64,000 nt of DNA, taken from NCBI GenBank assembly GCA_965544035.1, contig CBEULR010000008.1:57283-121282 (forward strand), in the 5' to 3' direction. The stretch's first letter is position 1, and every line of letters starts with the position of its first letter. This DNA is from CBEULR01 sp965544035. Lineage in GTDB: Bacteria; Bacillota; Desulfotomaculia; Desulfotomaculales; Desulforudaceae. A program made the translations under genes and the position numbers. This document shows positions 39,123 to 48,344 of the stretch, in pieces. The notes under the pieces are model-generated. The model saw only the letters and a list, made by a program, of their open reading frames with translations. It was not told where the DNA came from and did not search any database.

Positions 39123-40112
39123 TTACCCCTCCTTAAGCCAGCGCGCAACGTCCTTAGCGAAATAACTTAAAATAATATCGGCACCGGCACGACGAATACT
39201 GGTGAGCATCTCCAGAGTCAGGCTGCGCCTGTCCACCCATCCCCGCTCGGCCGCAGCCTGTACCAGGGCGTATTCCCCGCTCACGTTGTAAGCGGCAACG
39301 GGCATCCGGAACGTATCCTTAATCCGGCGGATCACATCCAGGTACGCCAGTGCCGGCTTAACCATCACGATATCGGCGCCCTCTTCTATATCCTGCGCCA
39401 CCTCCCGCACGGCCTCGTCGCTGTTCGCCGGGTCCATCTGATAGGAACGCCGGTCGCCGAACTGCGGTGCCGATCCGGCCGCTTCCCGGAAGGGGCCGTA
39501 GAACGCCGACGCGTACTTGGCGGCATAACTCATCACCGGAACGGTTTCGAAACCCTCTCGATCCAACAGCTTTCTGATCGCCCCCACGCGCCCGTCCATC
39601 ATATCGGACGGTGCCACCATATCGGCACCGGCCCGGGCGTGGGAAAGCGCGGTCTTGGCCAGCAACTCCAGGGAAGGATCATTCAGAACGCGGCCGGTAT
39701 CATTGCAGACCACACCGCAGTGTCCGTGGCTGGTGTATCCGCACAGACAGACATCGGTCGCCACCAGCAAGTCTTTATGGCGGGCCTTGATATGCCGGAT
39801 GGCGGACTGCACAATGCCGTCTTCCGCATAAGCCGCGGAGGCCGTTTCGTCCTTCTCCGACTGATCGGGCACACCGAACAGGATGATCGACGGGATGCCC
39901 AGCGAAACGGCCTCGTCGATCTCCTCGACCAGCGTATCCAGCGAAAACCGGTACACGCCGGGCATGGCCTCCACGGGCTGGCGCACGCCTTCTCCGCCCG
40001 TGACGAACACCGGATACATGAGGTTGTCCACATCCAGCCGCGTCTCGCGCACCATGCGCCGCATCGGTTCGGAACCTCTCAACCGGCGCAGTCTGGTTGT
40101 CGGAAAACTCAT
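39123..40112 (-). CDS. hemB: 5-aminolevulinate dehydratase (porphobilinogen synthase)
   Basis: Condenses two 5-aminolevulinates to porphobilinogen. I use the ATG at 40112 (MSFPTTRLRRLRGSEPMRRM), with AGAGGGTGG upstream; product 329 residues, the usual size. The zinc-site cysteines are present (VCLCGYTSHGHCG, near 120), as are the active-site regions APSDMMDGRVGAIR and YAAKYASAFYGPFREA and the Schiff-base lysine in MVKPALAYLD. The enzyme is therefore of the zinc-dependent type. It stands at the head of the second half of the operon, after the inverted-repeat element. Confidence 0.96.
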   Translation of the reverse strand: MSFPTTRLRRLRGSEPMRRMVRETRLDVDNLMYPVFVTGGEGVRQPVEAMPGVYRFSLDTLVEEIDEAVSLGIPSIILFGVPDQSEKDETASAAYAEDGIVQSAIRHIKARHKDLLVATDVCLCGYTSHGHCGVVCNDTGRVLNDPSLELLAKTALSHARAGADMVAPSDMMDGRVGAIRKLLDREGFETVPVMSYAAKYASAFYGPFREAAGSAPQFGDRRSYQMDPANSDEAVREVAQDIEEGADIVMVKPALAYLDVIRRIKDTFRMPVAAYNVSGEYALVQAAAERGWVDRRSLTLEMLTSIRRAGADIILSYFAKDVARWLKEG

Positions 40113-40303
40113 ACTGACCACCCTCTCTAGGCTAACCCAAAACAATGCGTACCACAGAGGAGCGATTACTCACCGAGGGACATTACAGAGTGCTCAACCA
40201 CAAACCGATACTCGCATTATAAAACCCACTCGTCGGGGACACATCGGCTGAATATTAAATCCCTTTCCGCTTCTACTGCTCCTGAAATAGCTTTGTGTTT
40301 CCC

Positions 40304-40556
40304 GTGTCATCCGGGTTTACCTCCGGTCGACTTGTGCGATTCGGGCACCATTCTTAGCGAAGGTGAGGGCTGTGCGGCCCCCGACGAGGACGTTTACGGG
40401 CGCTTCCGCACTACTCCCTCCGGCCGACGCCCGGACCGGCCGCTTTGGAAAATGGCGCCCGTAAACAATCCGCAGGAGGGGGATTGCCGCACACCGAACC
40501 GAGCTTAGAAATGGTCGAATCGCTAAACGGAGACCGGGGTAAACCCGGATGATATG
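40304..40556. repeat. Long imperfect inverted repeat (about 250 bp) between ahbC and hemB
   Basis: This 476-bp gap has no gene; most of it is a nested inverted repeat. Arms pair in order: TCATCCGGGTTTACC (40308-40322) with its complement at 40537-40551; GCGATTCG (40336) with CGAATCGC (40516); ACCATT (40347) with AATGGT (40510); TGTGCGGC (40371) with GCCGCACA (40486); GTTTACGGGCGC (40392-40403) with GCGCCCGTAAAC (40455-40466). The arms are about 110 bp each with a GC-rich centre. The outer part is shared with the repeats at 55 and 58 kb. It may be a mobile palindromic element or a structured RNA within the haem transcript. Confidence 0.8.
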
Positions 40557-40589
40557 ATACCATTTTCTTTCCTCCGATGATGCTGCCCG

Positions 40590-41753
40590 TCAGGGTGACA
40601 GGGGAGCGCCCTTTATTTCCTCATCGGTCAGGTAACAGGCCGGGTCGGGTGCCCAGAAATCGCCGGTCACCGCTTCGGCACGCGGCCGGAAGTTGCCGTT
40701 ACAAATGCTCAGCCAGCGACACTCGGAACAGCGTCCGGTTAATAACGGCTTGCGGTCTTTCAGGCCGGCCATAATCGGATGTGAGAGATCCTCCCAGATC
40801 TCGCCGAACTTCCGCTCGCGGACGTTGCCCAGCGTGTGGTTCATCGTGAATTGGTCGGGATGCACGTTGCCGTACCAGTCGACACAACCGATCGCGATCC
40901 CGCTGCGGTTCCCGCCCGCGTTCTGCAGCCACTCCCATACCCGGGCCGCCTTCTCCGGCTCGGTCGCTTTCAGCTTCAGGTAGGTGTACACCACATCGGC
41001 GTGGTTATCCACCGTCAGGATCTCCTTGGCCAGGCCCCGCCGGCAGAAATCGGCTGTCCGCTCGTAAATCCGGTCGATTACGGCACGCTTGTCGGCGTGG
41101 CTCAGATCCTGCTCCACCAGCTGGCTGCCGCGGCCGGAGTAAACCAGATGGTAAAAACAAACGCGGTCGATCTTCTCCGCTTCTACAAGATCGAAAATGT
41201 CATCAACTTCGCGGTAGTTATATTTCGTAATCGTAAACCGCAGTCCGACCCGCTGGCCGACGGCGACACAATTCCGCACCCCTTCGAGAGCAGCGTCGAA
41301 AGCACCGCTAAAGCCCCGCATCCGGTCATTGGTCTCACGCAGCCCGTCGATGCTGATACCGACGTAACCCACCCCGGTCTCCTTCAGACGCCAGGCCGCC
41401 TCTCGTGTGATCAGCGTCCCGTTGGTCGACACCGTGGGTCGGATACCCTTTTCACGAGCATAAGCAGCCAATTCAAAGAAATCGGGCCGCATCAGCGGCT
41501 CGCCTCCGGAAAACAGGATCACCGGCACCCGGTACTCGGCCAGATCATCGATGAACCGTTTGGCCTCGGCGGTCGTCAGTTCGCCCTCACCGGGATTCAT
41601 ACGGGCGCTCGCGTAACAATGTTTGCAGCGCAAATTGCAGGCGCGGGTGGAATTCCACACCACCACCGGGCGCACCGGACCCTGGCGGCGCTTGTATCGA
41701 AGGTGATCTCCTGTTTCGTTGCGGCCTGAAATAATCTTAGAAATACTTAGCAC
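40590..41753 (-). CDS. ahbC: Radical SAM protein AhbC (NirJ1-type, Fe-coproporphyrin III synthase)
   Basis: Removes the acetate groups from 12,18-didecarboxysiroheme to give Fe-coproporphyrin III. The 387-residue protein starts MLSISKIISGRNETGDHLRY, typical of NirJ1, then VVVWNSTRACNLRCKHCYAS with the cluster motif CNLRCKHC near residue 40, FSGGEPLMRPDF near 84, and C-terminal cysteines RCSECRWLSIC and PDPACY for an auxiliary cluster. It starts with GTG sharing one base with the cobA-hemD stop (TAGTG). Confidence 0.9.
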   Translation of the reverse strand: MLSISKIISGRNETGDHLRYKRRQGPVRPVVVWNSTRACNLRCKHCYASARMNPGEGELTTAEAKRFIDDLAEYRVPVILFSGGEPLMRPDFFELAAYAREKGIRPTVSTNGTLITREAAWRLKETGVGYVGISIDGLRETNDRMRGFSGAFDAALEGVRNCVAVGQRVGLRFTITKYNYREVDDIFDLVEAEKIDRVCFYHLVYSGRGSQLVEQDLSHADKRAVIDRIYERTADFCRRGLAKEILTVDNHADVVYTYLKLKATEPEKAARVWEWLQNAGGNRSGIAIGCVDWYGNVHPDQFTMNHTLGNVRERKFGEIWEDLSHPIMAGLKDRKPLLTGRCSECRWLSICNGNFRPRAEAVTGDFWAPDPACYLTDEEIKGAPLSP

Positions 41754-43282
41754 TAATTTCCACTCCCAGCGAAAAAGCCCTGAATGGCTGCTACCAGTTC
41801 GTTAATCGTATATTTGTCGGCGACCACATTCACCCGCAGACCGAATCCCCGGGCGGTGTCTGCTGTAACCGGGCCGATACACGCAACGGCCACTCCCTTT
41901 AGCAGCTCATCCACCCGATCGGTGCCGATTGATGATATAAAATTTCTCACCGTCGAAGAGCTCGTGAAAGTAACCATATCTATCCGCCCGGTCTCGAACA
42001 TTCTCCGGATATACCCCGCATCCCCCGATCCCGGCACGGTCCGGTAAGCCGTAACATCATCCACCAGGGCCCCCATACTCTCCAGAGCCTCGGCCAGCAT
42101 TTTCGGGGCGATGTCCGCACGGGGCAGTAGTATCCGTTCACCCGGGCGCACCAGAGTTTTCATCCCGTGAGCGATCGCAGTTGCCCGGTACTCTTCCGGA
42201 ACATAATCTATGACCAGCCCGCGCTGCTCCAACTCGTGCCCGGTCGCCGGCCCGATGGCACAGATTCGGACACCGGCCAGATCACGGATGTCACCACGCA
42301 GCACGCGCAGTCGGCTGAAGAAATAGCGCACTCCGTTAACGCTGGTGAACACGATCCAATTGTAGGTTCCGATCTCCCTGATTGCTTTGTCCAGCGGGCC
42401 GTAATCCAACGGCGGTGCAATCTCGATGGTCGGGAACTCCAGCGCTTCACCACCGAGTTCGGCGATGGCTCTGGAAAGAACGCTGGCCTGTTCCCTCGAA
42501 CGGGTAACCAGAATACGTCTGCCGAACAGCGGCTTCCTTTCAATCCAACGGAGTTTTTCACGCAAGGCACAAACCTCGCCGACCACAATCACAGCCGGAT
42601 TCTTGACACCGGCCTCGTTCACCCGGTCCACAATGGTATTCAAAGTGCCCTCGACCGTCACCTGCTCGGGGCGGGTGCCCCATCGAATCACCGCAACCGG
42701 GGTGTCGCCGGCCCGTCCGTAGCGTGTCAGCTGCTGCACGATCTCGGGCAGATTGGCCATTCCCATCAAGAAAACCAGTGTTCCGGCCCCGGTGGCAAGC
42801 TTATCCCAGGCAATGGTACTCTCACCCTTGGTCGGATCCTCATTGCCGGTAATAATCGCTACCGATGTCGTAAAGCTGCGGTGGGTAAGCGGGATACCCG
42901 CGTAAGCAGGCGCAGCCACCGCCGAAGTCACACCGGGTACAATCTCAAACTCAATGCCGGCCTCGGCCAGTGCCTCGGCCTCTTCTCCTCCGCGGCCGAA
43001 AATAAAAGGGTCGCCTCCCTTGAGACGTGTTACAGTTTTCCCTTCCTGGGCCTTGGACTTCAACAGCGCATTAATCTCGTGCTGCTTAAGCGTATGGCCG
43101 TCCGGCGATTTGCCCGCATAAATCAGTTCGGCCTCGGGCTTCGCCCAGCTCAGAATTCGCCTGTTCACCAGACGGTCGAATACCACCACATCTGCTTTCT
43201 CAAGACACTCGCGTCCCCGTATCGTAAACAGTCCGGGGTCACCCGGACCGGCACCGACCAGGTAAACCTTACCTTTAGACAC
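41753..43282 (-). CDS. Fused uroporphyrinogen-III C-methyltransferase / uroporphyrinogen-III synthase (CobA-HemD)
   Basis: Two activities in one 509-residue chain. Residues 1 to about 245 are the SAM-dependent methyltransferase that converts uroporphyrinogen III to precorrin-2: VYLVGAGPGDPGLFTIRG, LKGGDPFIFGRGGEEAEAL, and MGMANL near 158. Residues from about 258 to 505 are HemD (LFGRRILVTRSREQA ... FTSVNGVRYFF ... FTSSSTVRNF), which closes the uroporphyrinogen ring. The GTG start at 43282 follows AGGGGG and overlaps hemC by 8 bp; the frame also has a GTG at 43300. Confidence 0.95.
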   Translation of the reverse strand: MSKGKVYLVGAGPGDPGLFTIRGRECLEKADVVVFDRLVNRRILSWAKPEAELIYAGKSPDGHTLKQHEINALLKSKAQEGKTVTRLKGGDPFIFGRGGEEAEALAEAGIEFEIVPGVTSAVAAPAYAGIPLTHRSFTTSVAIITGNEDPTKGESTIAWDKLATGAGTLVFLMGMANLPEIVQQLTRYGRAGDTPVAVIRWGTRPEQVTVEGTLNTIVDRVNEAGVKNPAVIVVGEVCALREKLRWIERKPLFGRRILVTRSREQASVLSRAIAELGGEALEFPTIEIAPPLDYGPLDKAIREIGTYNWIVFTSVNGVRYFFSRLRVLRGDIRDLAGVRICAIGPATGHELEQRGLVIDYVPEEYRATAIAHGMKTLVRPGERILLPRADIAPKMLAEALESMGALVDDVTAYRTVPGSGDAGYIRRMFETGRIDMVTFTSSSTVRNFISSIGTDRVDELLKGVAVACIGPVTADTARGFGLRVNVVADKYTINELVAAIQGFFAGSGN

Positions 43283-44216
43283 CGGCTCCGCCCCCTTCAC
43301 GCATTTCCTTTAAAATCTCCCGGGCACCCATGCTGCGCAATTTGTCGGCCAGCCTTTCTCCCAGTGCCACCGGTTCGTCCAGCGGCGCCACGTCCAACGC
43401 GCGCACCACCTTCTTGCCGTCCAGCGAAGCAACCATTCCCTCCAGCAGCAGGTCGCCGTCCCAAGCCTGCGCCAGAGCGCCGACCGGAACCTGACAGCCG
43501 CCCTCAAGCTGCTTCAACAGAGTGCGCTCGGCAGTCACCGCCGCCCGTGTCTCCCTATGGTCAATCTGTTTAAGCAGCGCCAGCATCTCGCTATCGTCGG
43601 CCCGTACCTCGACCCCCAGAGCACCCTGCCCCACGGCAGGCAGACACACCGCATAGGGCAGACGCTGGGTCACCCGTTCGGTCAGACCAAGGCGACTGAC
43701 ACCGGCCCATGCCAGCACAATCGCGTCGTACTTTCCCTCTTCCAGCTTACGCAACCTGGTCTGGACATTCCCCCGAACCGGGATGATCTCGAGATCAGGT
43801 CGAAAAGCCTTCAACTGGGCGGTTCGCCGCAGACTGCTGGTGCCGATTCTGGCCCCGGCGTCAAACTCCTCCAGCTTTCGTCCGTGCCGCGAAATCAGCA
43901 CATCTCCCGGGTCCTCTCGTTCCGGAATGGCGCCCAAAACCAACCCTTCGGGCAGTTCTGTGGGCACATCCTTCATACTGTGCACGGCAATATCGATCCG
44001 CCCGTCCAGCAGCGCCTGCTCGATTTCCTTGGTAAAAAGGCCCTTGTCGCCGATCTTGGCCAGGGCCACGTCAAGAATATTGTCTCCTGTGGTTTGGATC
44101 TTCTCCACCCGAAAGGATAATTCCGGAAACAGCTTCTTCAGGCGGACGGCAATCTGCCGGGTCTGTTCAAGCGCCAGTGCGCTCCCCCGGGAACCTATGG
44201 TAATCACTTTACGCAT
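43275..44216 (-). CDS. hemC: Hydroxymethylbilane synthase (porphobilinogen deaminase)
   Basis: Polymerises four porphobilinogens to hydroxymethylbilane. Start chosen at the ATG at 44216 (MRKVITIGSRGSALALEQT), with AGGTGG 5 bases upstream. The 313-residue protein has GSRGSALALEQT, HSMKDVPTELP with the catalytic Asp near 83, GTSSLRRTAQL, VRGNVQTRLRKL, and the cofactor-binding Cys in LEGGCQVPVGA near 240. Complete. It lies 9 bp after hemA and overlaps cobA-hemD. Confidence 0.96.
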   Translation of the reverse strand: MRKVITIGSRGSALALEQTRQIAVRLKKLFPELSFRVEKIQTTGDNILDVALAKIGDKGLFTKEIEQALLDGRIDIAVHSMKDVPTELPEGLVLGAIPEREDPGDVLISRHGRKLEEFDAGARIGTSSLRRTAQLKAFRPDLEIIPVRGNVQTRLRKLEEGKYDAIVLAWAGVSRLGLTERVTQRLPYAVCLPAVGQGALGVEVRADDSEMLALLKQIDHRETRAAVTAERTLLKQLEGGCQVPVGALAQAWDGDLLLEGMVASLDGKKVVRALDVAPLDEPVALGERLADKLRSMGAREILKEMREGGGAGV

Positions 44217-44225
44217 ATAACCCAC

Positions 44226-45536
44226 CTATAACCCGGATCTACCCTGTCCCTGTTCATTCTGGGTCTGTTCATCCGGCTCAAGATCAAACAACTTTTGAAG
44301 CACATCGGCATACTGATATCCCTCCGGAGTCAGCGCATAACCCTTGAGTCGCGTAATCGGCTCGTGAAGCAACTGATTCACAATAGAATTCGCCATCGAC
44401 CCGATAACCTTAACCTCCCGGTCGGATAGTTCACCCATACGGTTCAGCGCCCGCTCCAGCTCTTTTCTCTTTATCTCCTCGCCCTTTCGCTTCAGGGCGA
44501 CCACGGTGGGGACCACAAAACGTGCTCCGAGGGTGCGCATAAACTCTTCAAGACGCTCCTCGATAATGGCCTCCGCCGCGACCGCTGCGCGGCGGCGTTC
44601 AGCGAGGTTTGAGTCCACCACACTCTGCAGGCTGTCGATATCGTACAAAGCGGCACCCGGAATCTGCCCAACCGCCGGTTCAATGTCCCGGGGAACGGCG
44701 ATGTCGATAAAAAAGATGGTCGACCGCTCTCTTTCAGCCAGTGCCGCATTGACCCGTTCCGCCCTGATCACATAATGAGACGCCGACGTGCAGCTGATCA
44801 CAATATCCGCTTCGCGCATTGATTCATAGAACTTGTCAAAGCGCACCGCCCGTCCGCCGAATTGTCTGGCCAGCTCCACCGCCCGGTCGTAGGAGCGGTT
44901 GGAAACGATCACGCCGACCACACCGTTGGCCAGAAGGTGCTTTACCGTCAGTTCGCTCATCTTGCCGGCGCCGACGATCAGCACCGAACGTCCCTCCAGG
45001 CTGCCCAGCGTCTGGCGGGCCAGCTCAACAGCGGCATAACTGATCGAAACGGGGTTCTTGTCGATTCCGGTCTCATGCCGCACACGTTTACCCAATGCAA
45101 GCGCCTGTTGAAATACCACGTTCATCAGTGAATTCACGACGCCGACCTCATGGGCCGCCACATAGGACTGTTTCACTTGCCCAAGAATCTGGGTCTCTCC
45201 GAGAACCATCGAATCCAGCCCCGCGGTGACTTTGAACAGGTGGCGCAGAGCCTCTTTCGAAGTATAAACATAGGTGTAGGCCTTCATTTCGCCGACCGAA
45301 CATCCGCAGTGCTCGCCGATAAAGCGCCACAGGCTCTCCGTACCGCTCTGCCGTTCCAAAAGAACAGCGTAAATCTCGGTCCGGTTACACGTAGAGACGA
45401 TAACGCAGCTTTCAATTCCTTCATAGGAATACAGCGTCTTGACGGTTTCCTTTAACACATTATCAGGAAAAGTCAGCTTTTCCCGAATTTCAAGCGGTGC
45501 CGTGCGGTGATTGAGACCCAATACCGCGAATAACAC
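44226..45536 (-). CDS. hemA: Glutamyl-tRNA reductase
   Basis: Reduces glutamyl-tRNA(Glu) to glutamate-1-semialdehyde, the first committed step. The 436-residue protein starts with GTG (LFAVLGLNHRTAPLEIREKL), has the catalytic cysteine in STCNRTEIYA near residue 49, GLDSMVLGETQILGQVK near 105, and the NADPH Rossmann motif VLIVGAGKMSELTVKHL near 185, then the C-terminal dimerisation helices. It overlaps met8 by 47 bp. Confidence 0.96.
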   Translation of the reverse strand: MLFAVLGLNHRTAPLEIREKLTFPDNVLKETVKTLYSYEGIESCVIVSTCNRTEIYAVLLERQSGTESLWRFIGEHCGCSVGEMKAYTYVYTSKEALRHLFKVTAGLDSMVLGETQILGQVKQSYVAAHEVGVVNSLMNVVFQQALALGKRVRHETGIDKNPVSISYAAVELARQTLGSLEGRSVLIVGAGKMSELTVKHLLANGVVGVIVSNRSYDRAVELARQFGGRAVRFDKFYESMREADIVISCTSASHYVIRAERVNAALAERERSTIFFIDIAVPRDIEPAVGQIPGAALYDIDSLQSVVDSNLAERRRAAVAAEAIIEERLEEFMRTLGARFVVPTVVALKRKGEEIKRKELERALNRMGELSDREVKVIGSMANSIVNQLLHEPITRLKGYALTPEGYQYADVLQKLFDLEPDEQTQNEQGQGRSGL

Positions 45537-46152
45537 GGTTAACCAGCTCCTCCAGTCTCACTGCATCTCCGGTGCGCAGCGCTTCCAATATTTCGGGTGA
45601 GGAAAGCGCCTTGAGCAGAGCATTTTTTTCTTCCGTCTCTTGGACACTCCGAATAATATTATGGCGTATTTGGCCGATAAGTTCAAGGTAAGCCCCATAA
45701 AGCGGCCCATACTGCTCCTCGAGCTGTTCCCTGATTTTTCTCGCCAACATGGGACTCTTCCCCCCGGTGGAAATGGAGATCACCAGGTCTCCCCGCCGGA
45801 CACTGGCCGGCACGTAAAAGGTGCAGTTTTCGGGGTCGTCCACCGAATTGACCAAAACCCCGCGGGCCGTGCACTCGGCGGCCACTTCACGGTTTACGAT
45901 CGTATCGTTCGTCGCACTGATCACCAGAAAGGCCCCTTCCACATCACCGGGCCGGTAGGGACGGGCGACAACCTCAATGCGACCTTCGCCCGACAATCTC
46001 TGTAATTCACGTGTGACATCAGGGCTGATCAGACGGACCCGCGCTCCTGCTTCCAGGAGAGACTCCACCTTGCGAAACGCGACCGTTCCTCCACCGATAA
46101 CAACACATAATCGTCCTTCGAGCTTCAGTGCCACCGGATAGATTCCAGCCAT
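45490..46152 (-). CDS. Precorrin-2 dehydrogenase / probable sirohydrochlorin ferrochelatase (Met8/CysG N-domain type)
   Basis: The 220-residue protein has the NAD-binding start PVALKLEGRLCVVIGGGTVA and FRKVESLLEAGARVRLIS, the central NDTIVNREV and DPENCTFYVPASVRRGDLVI blocks, the STGGKSPMLARKIREQLE motif, and a C-terminal helical domain. In Met8p this architecture supports both dehydrogenation of precorrin-2 and iron insertion to siroheme. As no separate SirB/CbiX chelatase is in the operon, it probably does both. It follows the prenyl synthase gene by 28 bp. Confidence 0.9.
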   Translation of the reverse strand: MAGIYPVALKLEGRLCVVIGGGTVAFRKVESLLEAGARVRLISPDVTRELQRLSGEGRIEVVARPYRPGDVEGAFLVISATNDTIVNREVAAECTARGVLVNSVDDPENCTFYVPASVRRGDLVISISTGGKSPMLARKIREQLEEQYGPLYGAYLELIGQIRHNIIRSVQETEEKNALLKALSSPEILEALRTGDAVRLEELVNRVIRGIGSQSPHGTA

Positions 46153-46180
46153 AGATCGTACCTCTTATCGCCAAAGACTG

Positions 46181-47140
46181 TTAAAAATGCCGGACCTGAA
46201 TAAACTCCGCTATCTCACGCAGGCTTCGGGATGCCGGCGTATCAGGCAAACGTCTCAGTTCGCGGATCGCCTTGTCCAGATAAGCACCGGCAATGCGCCG
46301 GGCATACTTTATGCCGCCCAGTCTATGAATCAGATCAATCGCCTCGTGAACCTCTTCATCGGTTTTCATTCTTGTTTCCACAATCTGACGCAGGCGCACG
46401 GTTTCTTTCCGATCCTGCCTCAAGACGTGGATTGCCGGAAGAGTAACCAGTCCCTGACGCAGATCCGACCCGACCGGTTTTCCCAGTTTGGATTCGTCGG
46501 CCACCATATCGAGAACATCATCAGTAATCTGAAACGCCATTCCCAAGTAGTGACCGAACCTTCGCAGCGAATGATAAAAGGACCTCGGCGCTCCGATAGC
46601 CACGGCACCCAGTTTACAGCTGGCTTCGATCAGATAACCCGTTTTGCAGCGAATCCGGTACAGGTAGTTACGCAGATCAGACTGGTAAGCCCCCCGCATC
46701 TGGATCATTTCACCCTCGCACATCTTCACACACGTTCGTGCCAAATCGCTTATGATCACGGAATTCCTGTACCCGGAAACCAGAATCATCGCCTTCGCCA
46801 GCAGGTAGTCACCGGTATGTGTCGACACCCGATCCCCCCAGATCGCCCGTACCGTGGGCATCCCCCGTCGGGTATAGGAGTCGTCCACCACATCATCGTG
46901 GATCAGAGTGGCCCCGTGAATCAATTCCAGCGCAACGGCCAAGGGTATTACCGAAGTGACATCACCGACCCAGCACTTTGCCGATAAAAGCGCAAAAGCC
47001 GGACGTAAACGCTTACCGCCGGCCCGGAACAAATGGGTTGCCGATTGGGTTAAAAGGGCATTGCGGCTGATCAGTACTCTTTCGAGTTCAAGTTCGACCG
47101 TCCGGAGTTCATCACTTACCTCACTGAAGAGTGGCAGCAT
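46181..47140 (-). CDS. Polyprenyl diphosphate synthase (heptaprenyl-type, quinone side chain)
   Basis: The 319-residue trans-isoprenyl diphosphate synthase has the first aspartate-rich motif LIHDDVVDDSYTRRGMPT near residue 75-92 and the second in QITDDVLDMVADESKLGKPV near 200-219, plus GKRLRPAF near 43-50. Length and motifs match component II of heptaprenyl diphosphate synthase; chain length cannot be fixed from sequence by eye. It is the first gene of the haem operon, a common link between menaquinone and haem synthesis genes in Firmicutes. A T-rich tract (TTTTGTCTG) lies upstream. Confidence 0.9.
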   Translation of the reverse strand: MLPLFSEVSDELRTVELELERVLISRNALLTQSATHLFRAGGKRLRPAFALLSAKCWVGDVTSVIPLAVALELIHGATLIHDDVVDDSYTRRGMPTVRAIWGDRVSTHTGDYLLAKAMILVSGYRNSVIISDLARTCVKMCEGEMIQMRGAYQSDLRNYLYRIRCKTGYLIEASCKLGAVAIGAPRSFYHSLRRFGHYLGMAFQITDDVLDMVADESKLGKPVGSDLRQGLVTLPAIHVLRQDRKETVRLRQIVETRMKTDEEVHEAIDLIHRLGGIKYARRIAGAYLDKAIRELRRLPDTPASRSLREIAEFIQVRHF

Positions 47141-47259
47141 TCAACATGAACCCTTTCATTGATGCAGAAAACAGACAAAATCTTAATTGATACTTCGCCC
47201 AGCCGTCTGGAATCTCCTTCCCGCATTGCCAAATCGGAATATCTGCCTTGTTTCGGTGC

Positions 47260-47898
47260 TCATTCGGTCTTATCCTCGGTATTGTCTCCGGTTACCTTGG
47301 TCGATTGATAGAATACACCGTCTATCTCCTCGTAGGGGATTCCGTCGACATCCTCGACGATCCCCCGGTTCTCATCCTCCACCTCTTCGATCTCGGTGGA
47401 CAGCCCGTGCTGCGCCAGATCCTGCCAGGTATCTTCGCGGTCATAAGTGATACTGGTCCGGTCATTCGCGAATTCATACGGATGTGCTAACACTTCTTCC
47501 TCGATCGGCCTTCGGCTGCCGGCCTGGTCGCGAATTTCCTCGCCCGCGCTGCAGGCTATGCACATTGTAGTGTAGGGCAAAGCCTTCAGCCGGTCTAACG
47601 GAATCTCCGCGCCGCAGCGGTCACAGTACCCGTATCGTCCCTGTTCGATCCGGTCCAGTGCGTCATCGATAGCGCCGATGATCTCCCGGGCGCCGTCTCG
47701 CAGCGCGAAGTCCTTGCTCCGTTCGAAGCTCTCACTCCCGATGTCGGCCGGATGATTGTCATAGGTCGAAAGCTCGCCGATCGAATCTTCCAGAGCGACA
47801 TCCAGGCTCTCTTCAAGCCCGTCCATCCCTCTTGCGATCCGCTCCCGTTCTCTCTGCAAACGGTCCACAAAATACTGAAGCTGATCATTATCCACCAA
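47260..47898 (-). CDS. TraR/DksA zinc-finger protein, YteA-type sporulation protein
   Basis: The 212-residue protein has a long coiled N-terminal part (about 1-85), then the DksA/TraR zinc motif CDRCGAEIPLDRLKALPYTT with the second pair in CIACS, about 92-118. The N-terminal SYDNHPAD-like segment (STYDNHPADIGSESFERSKD) and the long acidic C-terminal tail (about 125-212) match the YteA family of Bacillus and clostridia, associated with sporulation. It is likely an RNA-polymerase-interacting protein; the role is inferred by family. Confidence 0.88.
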   Translation of the reverse strand: MVDNDQLQYFVDRLQRERERIARGMDGLEESLDVALEDSIGELSTYDNHPADIGSESFERSKDFALRDGAREIIGAIDDALDRIEQGRYGYCDRCGAEIPLDRLKALPYTTMCIACSAGEEIRDQAGSRRPIEEEVLAHPYEFANDRTSITYDREDTWQDLAQHGLSTEIEEVEDENRGIVEDVDGIPYEEIDGVFYQSTKVTGDNTEDKTE

Positions 47899-47954
47899 GT
47901 TTACACCTCCGGAAGGGGTCAGAACTCTAAGAGTCTTAATGTTTACATACTGTG

Positions 47955-48257
47955 TCAGTTGCTGAGATTAAGTTCAACCAGGCGCACGATAGTGGCGATG
48001 AATTCACTGATCCCCGGAAGATTCAACAGCACCAAACGCTGCAGGATGAGGAGCACCAGTGCGCCCAGAATGGTAAAACCAATCGCCATCCCTAACCCCC
48101 GCGCAATCCCCGCCAGAAAATTGATATACATCAGCCGGTACGGGCGTTTGAGCAGATAAACGTATTCCGCCAGCTTCATCTTCTCCATGGCGATGGTCAG
48201 TTCTTCAACCTTGTCCTTGAGCGTACCGACCACGGTCCCGTTCTTCGGTCTGAGCAT
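47955..48257 (-). CDS. DUF5665 membrane protein
   Basis: I use the ATG at 48257 (MLRPKNGTVVGTLKDKVEEL), which has GGGAGG with a 7-base spacer; the frame remains open upstream to 48383 without family similarity and runs into the terminator at 48345. The 100-residue protein has an amphipathic helix, then a conserved RPYRLMYINFLAGIARGLGM segment and one or two membrane helices (FTILGALVLLILQRLVLL). This arrangement matches DUF5665. Function is unknown. Confidence 0.8.
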   Translation of the reverse strand: MLRPKNGTVVGTLKDKVEELTIAMEKMKLAEYVYLLKRPYRLMYINFLAGIARGLGMAIGFTILGALVLLILQRLVLLNLPGISEFIATIVRLVELNLSN

Positions 48258-48344
48258 CAACCGGCCTCCCGTTTCCCCTGATAACATATTATTTACGGCT
48301 GGGCTGTGATTAATGTCATAGGGTGCAGTCGGCCCCCGTCCATA

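Noticed and set aside
42167..43573. Plus-strand open frame (468 codons) opposite cobA-hemD and hemC
   Set aside because: Antisense shadow in high-G+C coding sequence; the minus-strand genes have all catalytic motifs.
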